Source of the DNA: Monosporascus cannonballus
Lineage: Eukaryota > Ascomycota > Sordariomycetes > Xylariales
Reading direction: 5' to 3'
Assembly (NCBI GenBank): GCA_004154925.1
Contig: QJNS01000003.1
Coordinates: 372,001-436,000, forward strand
Length of the DNA: 64,000 nucleotides
This document shows positions 1 to 10,639 of this stretch, one piece after another. Below the pieces are notes generated by a model. That model saw only the letters and a program-made list of their open reading frames with translations. It was not told where the DNA came from and made no database searches. Each line of letters begins with the position of its first letter. Position 1 is the stretch's first letter. The translations under genes were made by a program, and so were the position numbers.

Positions 1-2057
1 ATTTGTATTATAAGGCTTTGCAAAAATTTAAATATGAATATTAATCCTTTAGTTAAAATAATTTGTATTAATAATCCGTATATATTGAAAATATATATAA
101 AGGAAATATATGTTATTTTTTCGGCGTCCGTATCCTTAAAATATAATAAAAAATAAGAAGACTTTGTAAATCGATCGACGATAACGAAAAACCTATCGTA
201 ATATAGTTTTATAACTGGATTTTTTAATAAAAGAAAATTAATAATAAAGTCGAATATAACTAAATATTATTGTTATTTTACGATTAGTAATAATTATAAT
301 TTTTCGTATAGTTTATGTCGTCAAGCGTTTATTTTAAAGTAAATATCGTATTATTATGTTATTTCTTATTTTGTTAATTTTATTTTAAAAAGTTATATAC
401 GTTAAAGCCGTTTTAAATTTTTGTAAATCCTTGGATCTTTATATAGCTTATATTCGTATATATTTTTGACTTTTTGGAAAACCGTTATTATATTACTAGA
501 TTTTTTAATATATATTAAAAGGTGCAGCCCAAATTGGTATAATTTATTACAGGGGTAAATATCTTTTTATAGTAATATTAAAAATTATATGGCTAATTTT
601 AATTAATTTGTTTTCGAGGGTTGGTCGTTTACTTAAGGCGTTTATTTTATTATTTTTTAAGTTTTTTTTATAAATAATAACGAAATCGAAGTTCGCTAAT
701 TTTTCCGTATAACGAAGTTATCGTCCTATAAGTTCTTTAATCGTAATAAATCGGGTAAGAGTTTAATAATCCGTATAAATCTTAATTTGGTATAAGTTTT
801 TCTTTTAAAAATACTTAAACTTTCGGAATATTATAATAATAGCCATAAATTCCTTATTTGAAATATCATAATTAAATTTGGTTCCTTTTAATTTATTGAA
901 AAAGAATATTATAAAGTGCAATTTGTCTTAATTATTTTATTATCCGATTATTACGTTTAATACGTAATCCGAAATATCGGTTTTTAATTTAACGGAACGG
1001 TTTAGATCGTATATAATTAATATTACTTCGTTAATAATTACATTTTTGATTTCATAAAATGCTTTTTTTATTTTGGATATTTATTTAAATTTTTCTTTTG
1101 TAATATTCGTTAAGGGTATAATTATTTTGTTAAAATTTCGAAGAAACCTTTTATAATTCTTGGCAAATCTAAGAAATATCTGTACCTTCTTAACCGTTAT
1201 TGGCGTTTGTTATTCTATAGTTAGAGCAATATTTTTAAGGTTTATTTTGATATATTTTGGGATAATAATTTGTTTTAAATATTTTACTTTTTTTACTTAA
1301 AATTAACTTTTTTTGCGTTAATAAATAACTTTACGCTTTTTAAAATTTGAAAAACTTTATAAACGTATTTTATATAAGCTTTTTCTGTTTTTAAGAAAGT
1401 AAAAATATTATTAAAATAGCAAATCACGAAGATATTAAAATATTTTTATAATATATAATTAATTATTTATTAAAAAGTTACTAGTGCGTTCGTAGGTCCT
1501 ATTAGTGTAATCAAATATCTAAATAATTTATATTTTGCTTTGAAAGTTATTTTTTATTGATGGTTTTTTAAATCTTATTATGGGTATGCCGTTTTTAAGA
1601 TCGAATATTATAAATTAATTAGTTGTTTAAAGTCGGTTTTTTGTTTCTGGAAATAAAGGTGATAATATTTAATTTTTAGTTATAATACCGTTTAATTGTC
1701 GATAGTTAACTATAAATCATAATTTTTCGTTTTTTTATATAAAAAACATAAAGTATTTTGCTGGTAATTTCGAAAGTTGAATCTATTTTTATAATCGATT
1801 TTCCAGGTATTCTTTAAAAATACGTCATTCGTTGCCGTTAAAATTGTAAATAGGATAAAACTTTATCGAAAATCCTTTTTTAAGGATTATTTTATAATTT
1901 TAATCGTTATATTCTGGTAATTTCGTATTAAGCTTTTTTTTTGAAACGTTGTTCGTATTTATGGTATTATGATAGCATACTAATCAGACTTTTTGACCTT
2001 TGAGGCTATTATTTTAGGTCGTTATTTAGTAGCTTTAATTTTGCTTTAATAATAATA
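1..2057 (-). pseudogene. Element D pol remnant (reverse transcriptase and downstream)
   Basis: On the minus strand, near 1,830-1,690, a decayed reverse transcriptase start can be read: a KEYLENRL block, then a stretch ending in VNYRQLN. This corresponds to the conserved VDYRQLN box of Ty3 reverse transcriptases, with D changed to N as expected from RIP. RNase H and integrase should follow towards position 1, where only fragments are readable. Many TAA/TAG codons interrupt the frame. It cannot encode an active enzyme. Confidence 0.7.
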
Positions 2058-2062
2058 ACGAT
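2058..2062. repeat. Target-site duplication of element C, left copy
   Basis: ACGAT here matches ACGAC at 23,015-23,019. The single C/T difference is a RIP-type change. Both copies abut the TG...CA ends of element C. Confidence 0.85.
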
Positions 2063-2269
2063 TGTGAGAATATAGCCCCTATGAGGATGAGGCTGGTAGC
2101 CGACCAGCTACCGATCAGCCATTGACCTATTTACTAGTATAAATCCACCATTTGGCAGCTAATGAGAAACGTCAGATGGAAGGAACCTAATACACTTATT
2201 TTTTGGAATCTGCTTTACGACTGGTCGGAAACTATTTTATCCCAGTTTACAGTTATTTATTATCTTATA
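2063..2269 (+). repeat. Element C 5' LTR
   Basis: 207 bp, starts TGTGAGAATATAG and ends CTTATA. It aligns without length change to 22,808-23,014. Nearly all differences are C/T or G/A, with this copy less mutated than the other. It contains alternating short repeats of the type CCGATCAGC/CCGACCAGC near its start. Confidence 0.92.
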
Positions 2270-2379
2270 ATTTTTTTATCCTTACTATATAGATTAATAC
2301 GATAATTATTAAAAAATTAAATTTGTTAATTGCAAAACGAACCTAAGTTATTAGTCGAAAAGATCGCCAATCGGAACCT

Positions 2380-2580
2380 AACAGATAAACGATCGATTAC
2401 AGTCGGCTAGCAGGGGGTGCTCTAGCACCCCATATACGGAAGACTCCCTCTGATCGGAACATATATGTTCCGGGACTAGATCACCTTAAAGTGCAGTGCG
2501 CGTTCTAGAGCATCTGCAACTAGTCATCAATACATATACAACTGATGTCCCTTATATCTGACAATTACAGTACGGGAATA
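2380..2580 (+). other. Less-mutated leader of element C with hairpins
   Basis: This 200-bp stretch after the C 5' LTR keeps normal composition while both sides are AT-rich. It holds a hairpin at 2,414-2,431 (arms GGGGTGCT and AGCACCCC, 2-nt loop) and a perfect 16-bp palindrome at 2,456-2,471 (GGAACATATATGTTCC). The position fits the 5' untranslated leader or packaging region of the retroelement. Function is inferred from position only. Confidence 0.6.
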
Positions 2581-2599
2581 GGCGAAAAAGTATATAATA

Positions 2600-3760
2600 A
2601 AGTTTTAACGGATAAAGGATTATGGTTTTCGGGAGCCCGAATTACTTTATATATATATTAAGGATGCGTTTAGGTAATTATTAATGAAACGGTCAAATAA
2701 CGGGCGTAATGTAATAACCGCGGCCCGGAATTTAAAATAAAAAAAAGTTAAGCCCTTTATTAATAATTAAATTTTGGAAAATATTCGTTAATAAAATAAA
2801 TAATACTCGGAATTATTCCGATAATTAGCCGATTAATAAATAATAATATAAGTTAAAAAATAAAATTTTATAAGTTAATTGCGATATTATTATAAAAGCC
2901 CAAAGGCGATAAGCGAATACCGTATTATAATTACTCGAAATTTTCCGAACCCGCGTCGACTAAAAAAAAGAAGATTGACCAAATGTTGTTACGAAAATTG
3001 ACGTTAAAAGGCCAAGGAGAAATGCCTTTATTTATATCCAATAAGCTATAAACCATATAGACGGTTTTATTACGAACGCTTAATAATTATATTACGTTAC
3101 GCTTAATTACTTTAATTATGAAAAGAAAATTAAAAATAGATATTTTATGGATTTTTATTAGAAGAAATTACGTAAATCCTAATTTTTTCGGTAAGGAACA
3201 TAGGGAATAATTTATGGAATTACGATAACGATCCGATTAATCGCCGTTGGACTTTTACGCTAAATAAAGGTTCCTGAATTATAAAATAAAGTTTGCGAAC
3301 GCCCTTAATTCGGAAAACGATCGGAATAATAGATATATATTTTTAATTATTTTGATAAATTAATATTGGGATTACGAAATACCTTATTACCAAAAAAGGT
3401 CAAATTGAAACGAATTAATAATATGGCAAATAAGGCAAAACGTTAATAAGACGGTTAGAAAAAACTAAACGAAAACCGATTATTTTCTGCTAAAAGTATT
3501 AATAAAGATAAATAATTTTATTTTAACGTCGTCGGGAAAAAAATCCTTAAAGCAAATTGAAAATATCGCATAAAAATAATAAGAACCGCAGCCGTTTTTA
3601 TATTCGGAAAGTAAATATTTACCGATTTAATTTCTATTAAAATAAGTTTATACGATATAATACCTTTGATTTTTATAAAAGCCTATTTAAATATTATAAT
3701 TATAAAAAACCAGGTTATAAAAATATAAATTGTAAAATTAAAAAGAATACAAAAATCTTC
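2600..3760 (+). pseudogene. Element C gag remnant with zinc knuckle
   Basis: Near 3,690-3,730 the plus strand reads a CX2CX4HX4C retroviral-type zinc knuckle in which Cys and His codons have become Tyr (G to A or C to T changes), leaving the KKPG core and the last Cys. The sequence before it is basic and interrupted by many stops. This is the nucleocapsid end of gag; the N-terminal boundary cannot be fixed. Confidence 0.65.
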
Positions 3761-3959
3761 TTATCCCAGCTATACGGAAACCAATCTCCGAAAGCCGTAT
3801 AAAATGTTATAATATATAACGATAAATTAAATTAATCACCAAATATAAATCCAAAAAAGAAGCCGGAATAAGTATATACGTGCAGTCTATTTTGGCTGAT
3901 AACTGTAAAACGGTTGAAACAAAACCGCCTTTGAAAAGAAAAATATTTATCAAAAGAAA

Positions 3960-6027
3960 TTCGAGGGATATAACAGTATAAATAAATATGGATACCGGAA
4001 TACAAATAAATATTATAAACAAAGAATTAAGAAAGAAATTTAATTTTTAATTAATTTCCGTAAATATTTTAAGTTTTATCGGTATTAACGGCGTACATAT
4101 TAAATATTATGAGGTTTAAGAAATTCCTGTTAACATAATAAATAATTACGGAAACGAACGTAGATTTAAATAAATCTATTTTGTAATATGCCGTAAGTAG
4201 AAAATGCTTAATTACTTATTATTTAAGCCAGGCATAAATAAATTAAAAATCTTATTAAATATAATTATATATTAAAATTTATACGGATTTTTATAAAAAG
4301 TCGATATATAAAAAATCGTACCCTGAACGTCTTTCGATAAACAAATTTATATCATTAATTTAAGAAGCCTAACCGAAAAATTAGATATCCGAGAATTCGG
4401 AAAATAACAAAAATAAAAGATAACCGATTTTCTTAAATACTTAAAGAATTTCCGGCGAATATATTCCGAAGAAATAACGAAAACAATATTTCAATTACTA
4501 GGGACAAAATATATAATAAATTTGATCCCAGAGAAAACGCTTTTATTCGGCCTAATTTACCTTATTTCGGAAATTTAAAAAAAGGTGTTCGAAAAATACA
4601 TCCGAAAAAACCTAAAGATAAGCCGGATACGTTATTCAAAAGCGGATGTAAGGGTACTAATATTATTTATGCTTAAAAAAAACGGCAACTTCCGACTATA
4701 GGTTAATTATAAAAGGCTAAATTGGGTAACGATAAAAAATGAATATTTTTTACCATTAATGTTAAAAATGATAAATTGCTTAAAGTTAATTAAAGTATTT
4801 TTGAAAATTAAGATTAAAAATATTTATTATCGTATTAAAATTAAAAACACGATTAATAAAAATTTACTTTCCGAATATAATACGGGAAATTTAAATATAC
4901 GGTTATATCATTTAATTTTATTAATATATTAATTATGTCCCAGGCTTATATATATAAAATATTAACTACATTAATTAATTATGTATACCTTACATATTTA
5001 AATAATATAATTATTTATTCGAATACCGAAAAAAATATATAAAATTTTTCTAGTAAATTTACGAATAATTATTATAATATTAATTATTTATTAAAATTTA
5101 TAATTAATATTAACGATTTGGAAAAACTCCGCCGACAGGTCGATATTATCGAAATATAACAAAAACCAAAATTAATTTATAAACTTTATATATTTTTGGG
5201 ATTTACGAATTGTTATTGGAAATTTATCGCTTATTATTTATGTATTACCAAACTTATTATTAAGTTTTTAAAAAAGGCGTAAGGCAATGGTAAAATAATA
5301 AAATTCCGGTAACCAGAAAAGGTTAAAAAGGTATTCCGAAATTTAAAAAATATTTTTCAGTCGGCGACCATTTTCCGATATTAGAATAATACCAAAAATA
5401 CCAGGGTTAAAATAAACGCCTCGGTAAAAGCAATATTAGGGATATTTTTATAAAACTACAGAAATTATTAATATATAATGGCATATTAATTACGAAAATT
5501 AAGTCCAACCGAAAATGATAAATTATAAGGTAATAAAATTTATTAGTAATTATAGAACTTTAAAATATTAACGGTAATATCTTAAATGTACGGAAAAGGA
5601 TTTCCTAATATTTATCGATTATATAATGCTAAAAGACATAATAACAGCGTCGGCGCGTAATTTTAAAGGAAAATTAACCCGATAAGTTCACCGTTTTACG
5701 TAATTTGATTTTGAAATTTAATATCAACCGGGGTCTGTTATTTTGGTAGATAGGCTATTTAAATATCCGGATTATATATTAAGAAAAATTACGTATAAAA
5801 GTATAATCCTTATATTGTTTAAGAAATTTGGATTTACGAATAATATGCCGGAAAACGTACGGAAAACGGATATAAATATATAACACGATTTAAAGCATTA
5901 TAGAAAAATAAAAGATTTTATAAAAATAACGCAAATTTTATTTATTACAAAATTTTCAGATAGATTTTAGGTAACGGAAATTTAAATAATTACTATCCGC
6001 GTAAAAAGAACGGAAAACTTTCGTTAT
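3960..6027 (+). pseudogene. Element C pol remnant: protease, reverse transcriptase, RNase H start
   Basis: A retropepsin-like segment at about 3,985-4,050 keeps MDTG and a following INIINKEL stretch. At 4,590-5,045 the reverse transcriptase is readable: FMLKKNGNFRL, then VNYKRLNWVTIK, then YLNNIIIYSNTE. The last is the YLDD catalytic box with both Asp changed to Asn. RNase H begins after about 5,500 and is cut by the insertion of A, resuming at 19,462. Several TAA/TAG codons interrupt each block. Domain order is that of Ty3 elements. Confidence 0.85.
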
Positions 6028-6032
6028 ATAAT
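6028..6032. repeat. Target-site duplication of element A, left copy
   Basis: ATAAT here and again at 19,457-19,461, directly outside both LTR ends of element A. Confidence 0.88.
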
Positions 6033-6396
6033 TATGACGAGCTTGGGGTTTACCTAACTATTAAACCTTAGTCGTACGGGTTTATGTTGGCAGGAATATC
6101 GTGGGAATTTAAGCAATAAATATAATAACGTATTACGTTTCGTAATTCCAAAGATGCTTTAGGTAACGATGTTATATTGCAAGCTGAAGTTATCTAAATT
6201 ATGGAAATAATAAATGTTTTATATTTAACTTTTTTAATCTGTCGATTTTAGTTTTATAGATTTTACGATCGATGTTATCGAACTTGGCTTTATAGGCTTT
6301 ACGATCGATCTTATCGAGCCATTACGTAACTTGCTTTATATGGCTTAATCGTTTATTACGACTGTTTCCGAGGCCGTAACTTATTAAGTTATAATA
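6033..6396 (-). repeat. Element A 3' LTR
   Basis: 364 bp, begins TATGACGAGC (RIP form of TGTGACGAGC) and ends GTTATAATA. It carries two to three copies of an imperfect unit of about 45 bp containing TTTACGATCGAT at 6,230-6,320. It is the same length as the copy at 19,093-19,456. Confidence 0.92.
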
Positions 6397-6550
6397 CGAT
6401 TTTTTTTTTTATAATTTTCGCCCGAAAATTTCTTTTTTTTCTATAAATCTTCTTTTTGCCATTATATCGGGTCGTATTAAAAAACCGATTAACAAAAAAA
6501 TAAAAAAACGAAATAACTTGCTTAAATTAATTACTTTTCGAACCATGGAT

Positions 6551-7045
6551 ATGCCTATATGTTCTTATTATATTCGTCGCAGGTTATTATCTTATCGTAT
6601 TTTTTTATCAGATTTTTCCAGGTACGAAAAATGCGTAATACGGAATTAAGGCCTTTATAAGGTTAACGGTTTTTCCACTTTTTAATTCGAAAAGTTCGTT
6701 TCCAATTATTTTAAGATTAAAACGGAACTTAAAAAAGCCGAGAAAAAAACGGAATAAACGTAAGCTAAGGTTCGTCGATTTCGAAAATAAAAGAAATTAT
6801 AGGCCGACCGTATAATATGTATATTATTTCGTAGGCTTCCGTCCCTGGAGAAATTAGATAAATTAGAACGTCGAGAAAAACAGGCCGAACTGGAGGCCGC
6901 TAAAGCCATAACGGCGGAGGCCGCACCTTTTTTCGACTAGTCCAACCTGGAGTTTATAAATTAATCGTTTATTAATTGGGGAACTTTCGACCTTGCCGAT
7001 TTCAGCGTCATTAATAAAAATTCTTTAATAAGAATTAGACGCTAA
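6551..7045 (+). pseudogene. Antisense accessory ORF of element A (Zn2Cys6-like, coiled coil)
   Basis: One plus-strand frame runs 164 codons and is interrupted only by TAA/TAG codons of the kind RIP makes from CAA, CAG or TGG. It starts with MPICSYYIRRRLL, where Cys-to-Tyr changes hide a CX2C...C...CX2C cluster (last pair at about codons 25 and 28). It continues with a charged helix (KTELKKAEKKTE, later LEKLDKLERREKQAELEAAKA) and ends FDLADFSVINKNS. Composition of this tail is far less AT-rich than its surroundings. It lies between the chromodomain of pol (opposite strand) and the 3' LTR. A related ORF sits at the same place in B. Similar short hypothetical proteins are, from memory, common in filamentous fungi; function is unknown. 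Confidence 0.65.
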
Positions 7046-9554
7046 AAAGATTTTTAATGGGTTCCTAGGTGTTCTCGAAATTTAGATATTTTTTCTATTT
7101 AATCAGGTATTAGATAAATCTATTTTATTTTCGTATATCGAAAATTTTTTCCATTTCGTATATTTGTTCGGTTTTTATTTATAAGGTATTTTATACCGTA
7201 TATATTTTAATTATATTTGTGATTAATTCGAATAAAGAATTTAATTTTTAGTAAATGGTTTAATTGGTAATTATTTCCTAAGATCCTTATAATGATTTTA
7301 TATACACCGATATATTTATAATCGAATTTCTTGTTTAGTTATTTTATTTAAATATTTTTTGTAACCAAAAAAACCATTGTTCCTTTTTTGAAAATTAATT
7401 TTTTTAGTTTGTTTTAGTTATAATATTTATTTATTTAATTTCGTGCAAATTTGAATTTTATTTTTATTTCTTAATATAATTACCGTAATTATTGTAAGGT
7501 AAGAATTATTTTAATATAAATTAAATCATCGTTACGTACTTTTGTATAAATATTTAAAATAAAACCGATATTTACGTTGGCTAATATTATTTTAATATTT
7601 TTATAATAATTAATAATATAGGTTAATTAGGCAATCGGTAATTCTGCAACTTAATTATTTTATTTATAATTAATATAATATCGTAAATAAAATTTTAAAA
7701 TTTAATATATTCGTTTTATTTACTTATCCGTTTAAAGTTTAAATACGTTACATAATTTATAATTTAAGCCGATTTATATTATTAAGCTTTGCTCAAATTT
7801 AAATGCAAATTTTTATTTTTTATTTAAAATAAATTTTACAAATAATCCGTATATATTAGCAATATTTCTAAAAAAAAATGTATGTTATTTATTCGGCGTT
7901 TATATTTTTATAATATAGTAAAAAATAAGAAAGTTTCATAAATCGGTTAACAGTTTCAAAAATATTATTGTAATATATTCTTATAATTGGATTTTTTAAT
8001 ACAAAAAGTTTAATAATAAAGTTAAATATAATTAAATACCATAAATATTTTATATTTAATAATAATTATAATTTTTCGTATGGTTTATATCGTCGAATCT
8101 CTGTTTTGGCGCAAATATCGTATTACCTTATAATTTTTTATACTGTTAATTTTATTTTAAAAAAAGACTATATACGTTAAAACCGTTTTAAGGCTTTATA
8201 AATTTCAGGATATCCGCATAATTAATATTTGTATATTTTTCGTACTAAATCTTTCTGATATTTTTTTGGAACTTATATCTTAGTCGTTTTTGATTTTTTA
8301 AAAGATTATCGTTACATTATTAGATTTTCTGGTACATATTAACAGGTACTACCCGAATTATCGTAATTTGTCGTAAACGTAAATATCTTTTTATAATAAT
8401 ATCGAAAATTATATAACTAATTTTAATTAATTTCTTTCGAAATATGGTCGCTTGCTTAAAATATTTATTTTATTATTTTTTAAGCTTTTCTTATAAATAA
8501 TAATAAAATTAAAGTTCGTTGATTTTTCACCATATCTTAATTATTATTTTGTAAATTCTCTAATCGTCATAAATCGGGTAAAATTTTGATAATCCGTATA
8601 AATTTTAACCTAGTAGAAACTTGCCTTTAGGAAATACCTAAACTTTCGAAATACCATAATAATAGCTATAATTCTTTTATTTAAAATACTGTAATTAAAT
8701 TCGATTCTTTTTATTTTATACGATAACAATATAATAGGATATAATTTGCCTTAATTATTTTGTTAATTAATTATTACGTTTAATACGTAATCTGAAATAT
8801 CGGTTTTTAATTTAATATAACGGTTTAAATTATATATAATTAATATTAATTCGCTAGTAATTATATTCTTAATATCCTGAAATACTTTTTTCGTATTTAA
8901 CGTTTATTTAAATTTTTTCTTTTCGTAAAATTCGTTAACGGTATAATAATTTTGCTAAAATTTCGAATAAACTTCCTGTAATAATTAGCAAATCCAAGAA
9001 ATGCCTATAACTCCTTAATTATTATTAACGTTTGTTATTTCGTAATTATAATTTTTTTAAATCCATCTTAATATGTTTTAAAGTAATAATATATTTTAAA
9101 TGTTTTAGATTTTATTTATAGAATTAGTCTTTTTTCGCCTTAATAAGTAATTTTGCATCCTGTAAAGCTTAAAGAACTTTATAAATATATTTTGCGTGTG
9201 TTTTGTTATTTTTAAAAAAAAAATAAAAATATTATCAAAATAATATACGACAAAAATATCAAGATATTTTCGTAATATATAATCTATTATCCATTAAAAA
9301 GTTGTTAATACGTTCGTAAATCTTATTAGCGTAATCAAATATTTAAATAATTTATATTTCGTTTTAAAGGTTATTTTTTATTCGTATCATTTTTTGATTT
9401 TAATAAGGTTATATTTATTTTTAAAATCGAATATTATAAATTATTTGGTTCCGTAAAATCGGTTTTTTATTTCCATAATTAAAAGTAATAATATTTAATT
9501 TTTAAAAATAATATTGTTTAATTGTCGATTGTTAATTATAAGTCGTAATTTGCT
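7040..9554 (-). pseudogene. Element A pol remnant: RT middle, RNase H, integrase, chromodomain
   Basis: At about 7,060-7,170 on the minus strand a chromodomain can be read (YEMEKIFDIRK, then YLIK, then ENT). This is the C-terminal targeting module of chromovirus integrases. RNase H and integrase lie between it and about 9.4 kb. Near 9,550-9,500 the RT motif NNRQLN (from VDYRQLN) is present just where B has inserted. RIP stops are frequent. The RT start continues at 16,330. Confidence 0.75.
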
Positions 9555-9559
9555 ATTTT
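9555..9559. repeat. Target-site duplication of element B, left copy
   Basis: ATTTT here and again at 16,325-16,329, exactly outside the TG...CA ends of element B. Confidence 0.88.
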
Positions 9560-9935
9560 TGTGACGAGCTATACGGTTTAATCAATTATTAAACCTTAAG
9601 TCGACGGGTTTATGTTAGCAGAAGTATCATGGGAATCTGAACAATAAATACAGTAACGTATTATGTTTCGTAATACCAAGGGTGCTCTAAGTAACGAAAT
9701 ATTATTATAAGCTAAAACTATTTAAATTATAAAACTAATAAGCGTATATATCCTTTTCCTTTTTAGCTTAATTATTCGTAATTACGCCGTTAATAGTAAT
9801 TACGATTATTTGGGATTACCTTTGATCATTAATAATCACTGGCTTAATAGTGATCACAGTCACGTGACCCGGAAGGTGGCCCGTATGCTCCCTGCCTAAC
9901 CGTTTCTTGAGACCGGAGCTTGTCGGGTCGTAATA
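9560..9935 (-). repeat. Element B 3' LTR
   Basis: 376 bp, starts TGTGACGAGC and ends GTCGTAATA. The first 250 bp are moderately mutated. The last 110 bp or so (from about 9,825) keep normal composition, with GTGATCAC and CACGTGACC intact. It pairs with 15,949-16,324. Confidence 0.93.
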
Positions 9936-9988
9936 CGATTTCCCCACTTCTCAAATTTTGCCCTTAAAATTTCTTTTCTTCTTTTTTT

Positions 9989-10624
9989 TTGTTTGGTAAA
10001 TATCCCTTTTTTTTATTTTTAATTATATCGTCTTACATTTCCAAAATTCGTTACGTTCCCCGTTTTTTTACCGTTCGTCGTATTAATCTTATAAAAGCCT
10101 TTAACGAATTTAACTATAAAATTATGCCTTATTTTTATTATTTTCCAAAAAACCTAAAATATAAAATCATAAAAAACATTTTAAAATATAAAAAATATGT
10201 TAATCGAAATAAATTTTATAATGGTACCGGCATACCCATTTCCTTTTTTCAAAATATTCGTTACGAATATTAACGTTTAAAATGTAAAAAGACTTCTACC
10301 GAAAAGCAATTATTAAAGCTTTAATAGCTTTACCTTAAAATTTAACGTAAATATTAGAAAAAAATAAATAAAGAATTTTTCGTCTTATTCGTTTGCGTAA
10401 GCAAAAAAACACTAACTTATTTAAAAAACGTTATTATAATATAACGTAAATTCCAATTATTAAACGAATTAAAGGAATAAAAACGTTAAAAACAAAAATA
10501 ATTAAAGGCTGCTATTACGGTTATTACGTTAATATATATTGCGGCCGATTAGCCCGATATTCCGGTTACTAATTAATCGGCTATAAATTAGAACGCGCCT
10601 ATTATTACTAATGAAAATTCTTAA
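9989..10624 (+). pseudogene. Antisense accessory ORF of element B (Zn2Cys6 spacing, coiled coil)
   Basis: A single plus-strand frame of 211 codons. The first 94 are uninterrupted, which is unusual in this AT-rich block; later stops are all TAA/TAG. After a basic N-terminus, positions 47-80 show a cysteine cluster with the exact fungal Zn2Cys6 spacing CX2CX6CX8CX2CX6C. Every Cys has become Tyr or Phe through G-to-A-type changes, and GTGIPISFFQN follows. A charged, probably coiled-coil stretch comes next, and the ORF ends IPVTN...AINxNAPIITNENS. It is opposite in strand to gag-pol and starts 53 bp from the 3' LTR, which may supply its promoter (inference). It is a relative of the ORF at 6,551-7,045. 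Confidence 0.65.
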
Positions 10625-10639
10625 TAAGCGCTAAGCGCT

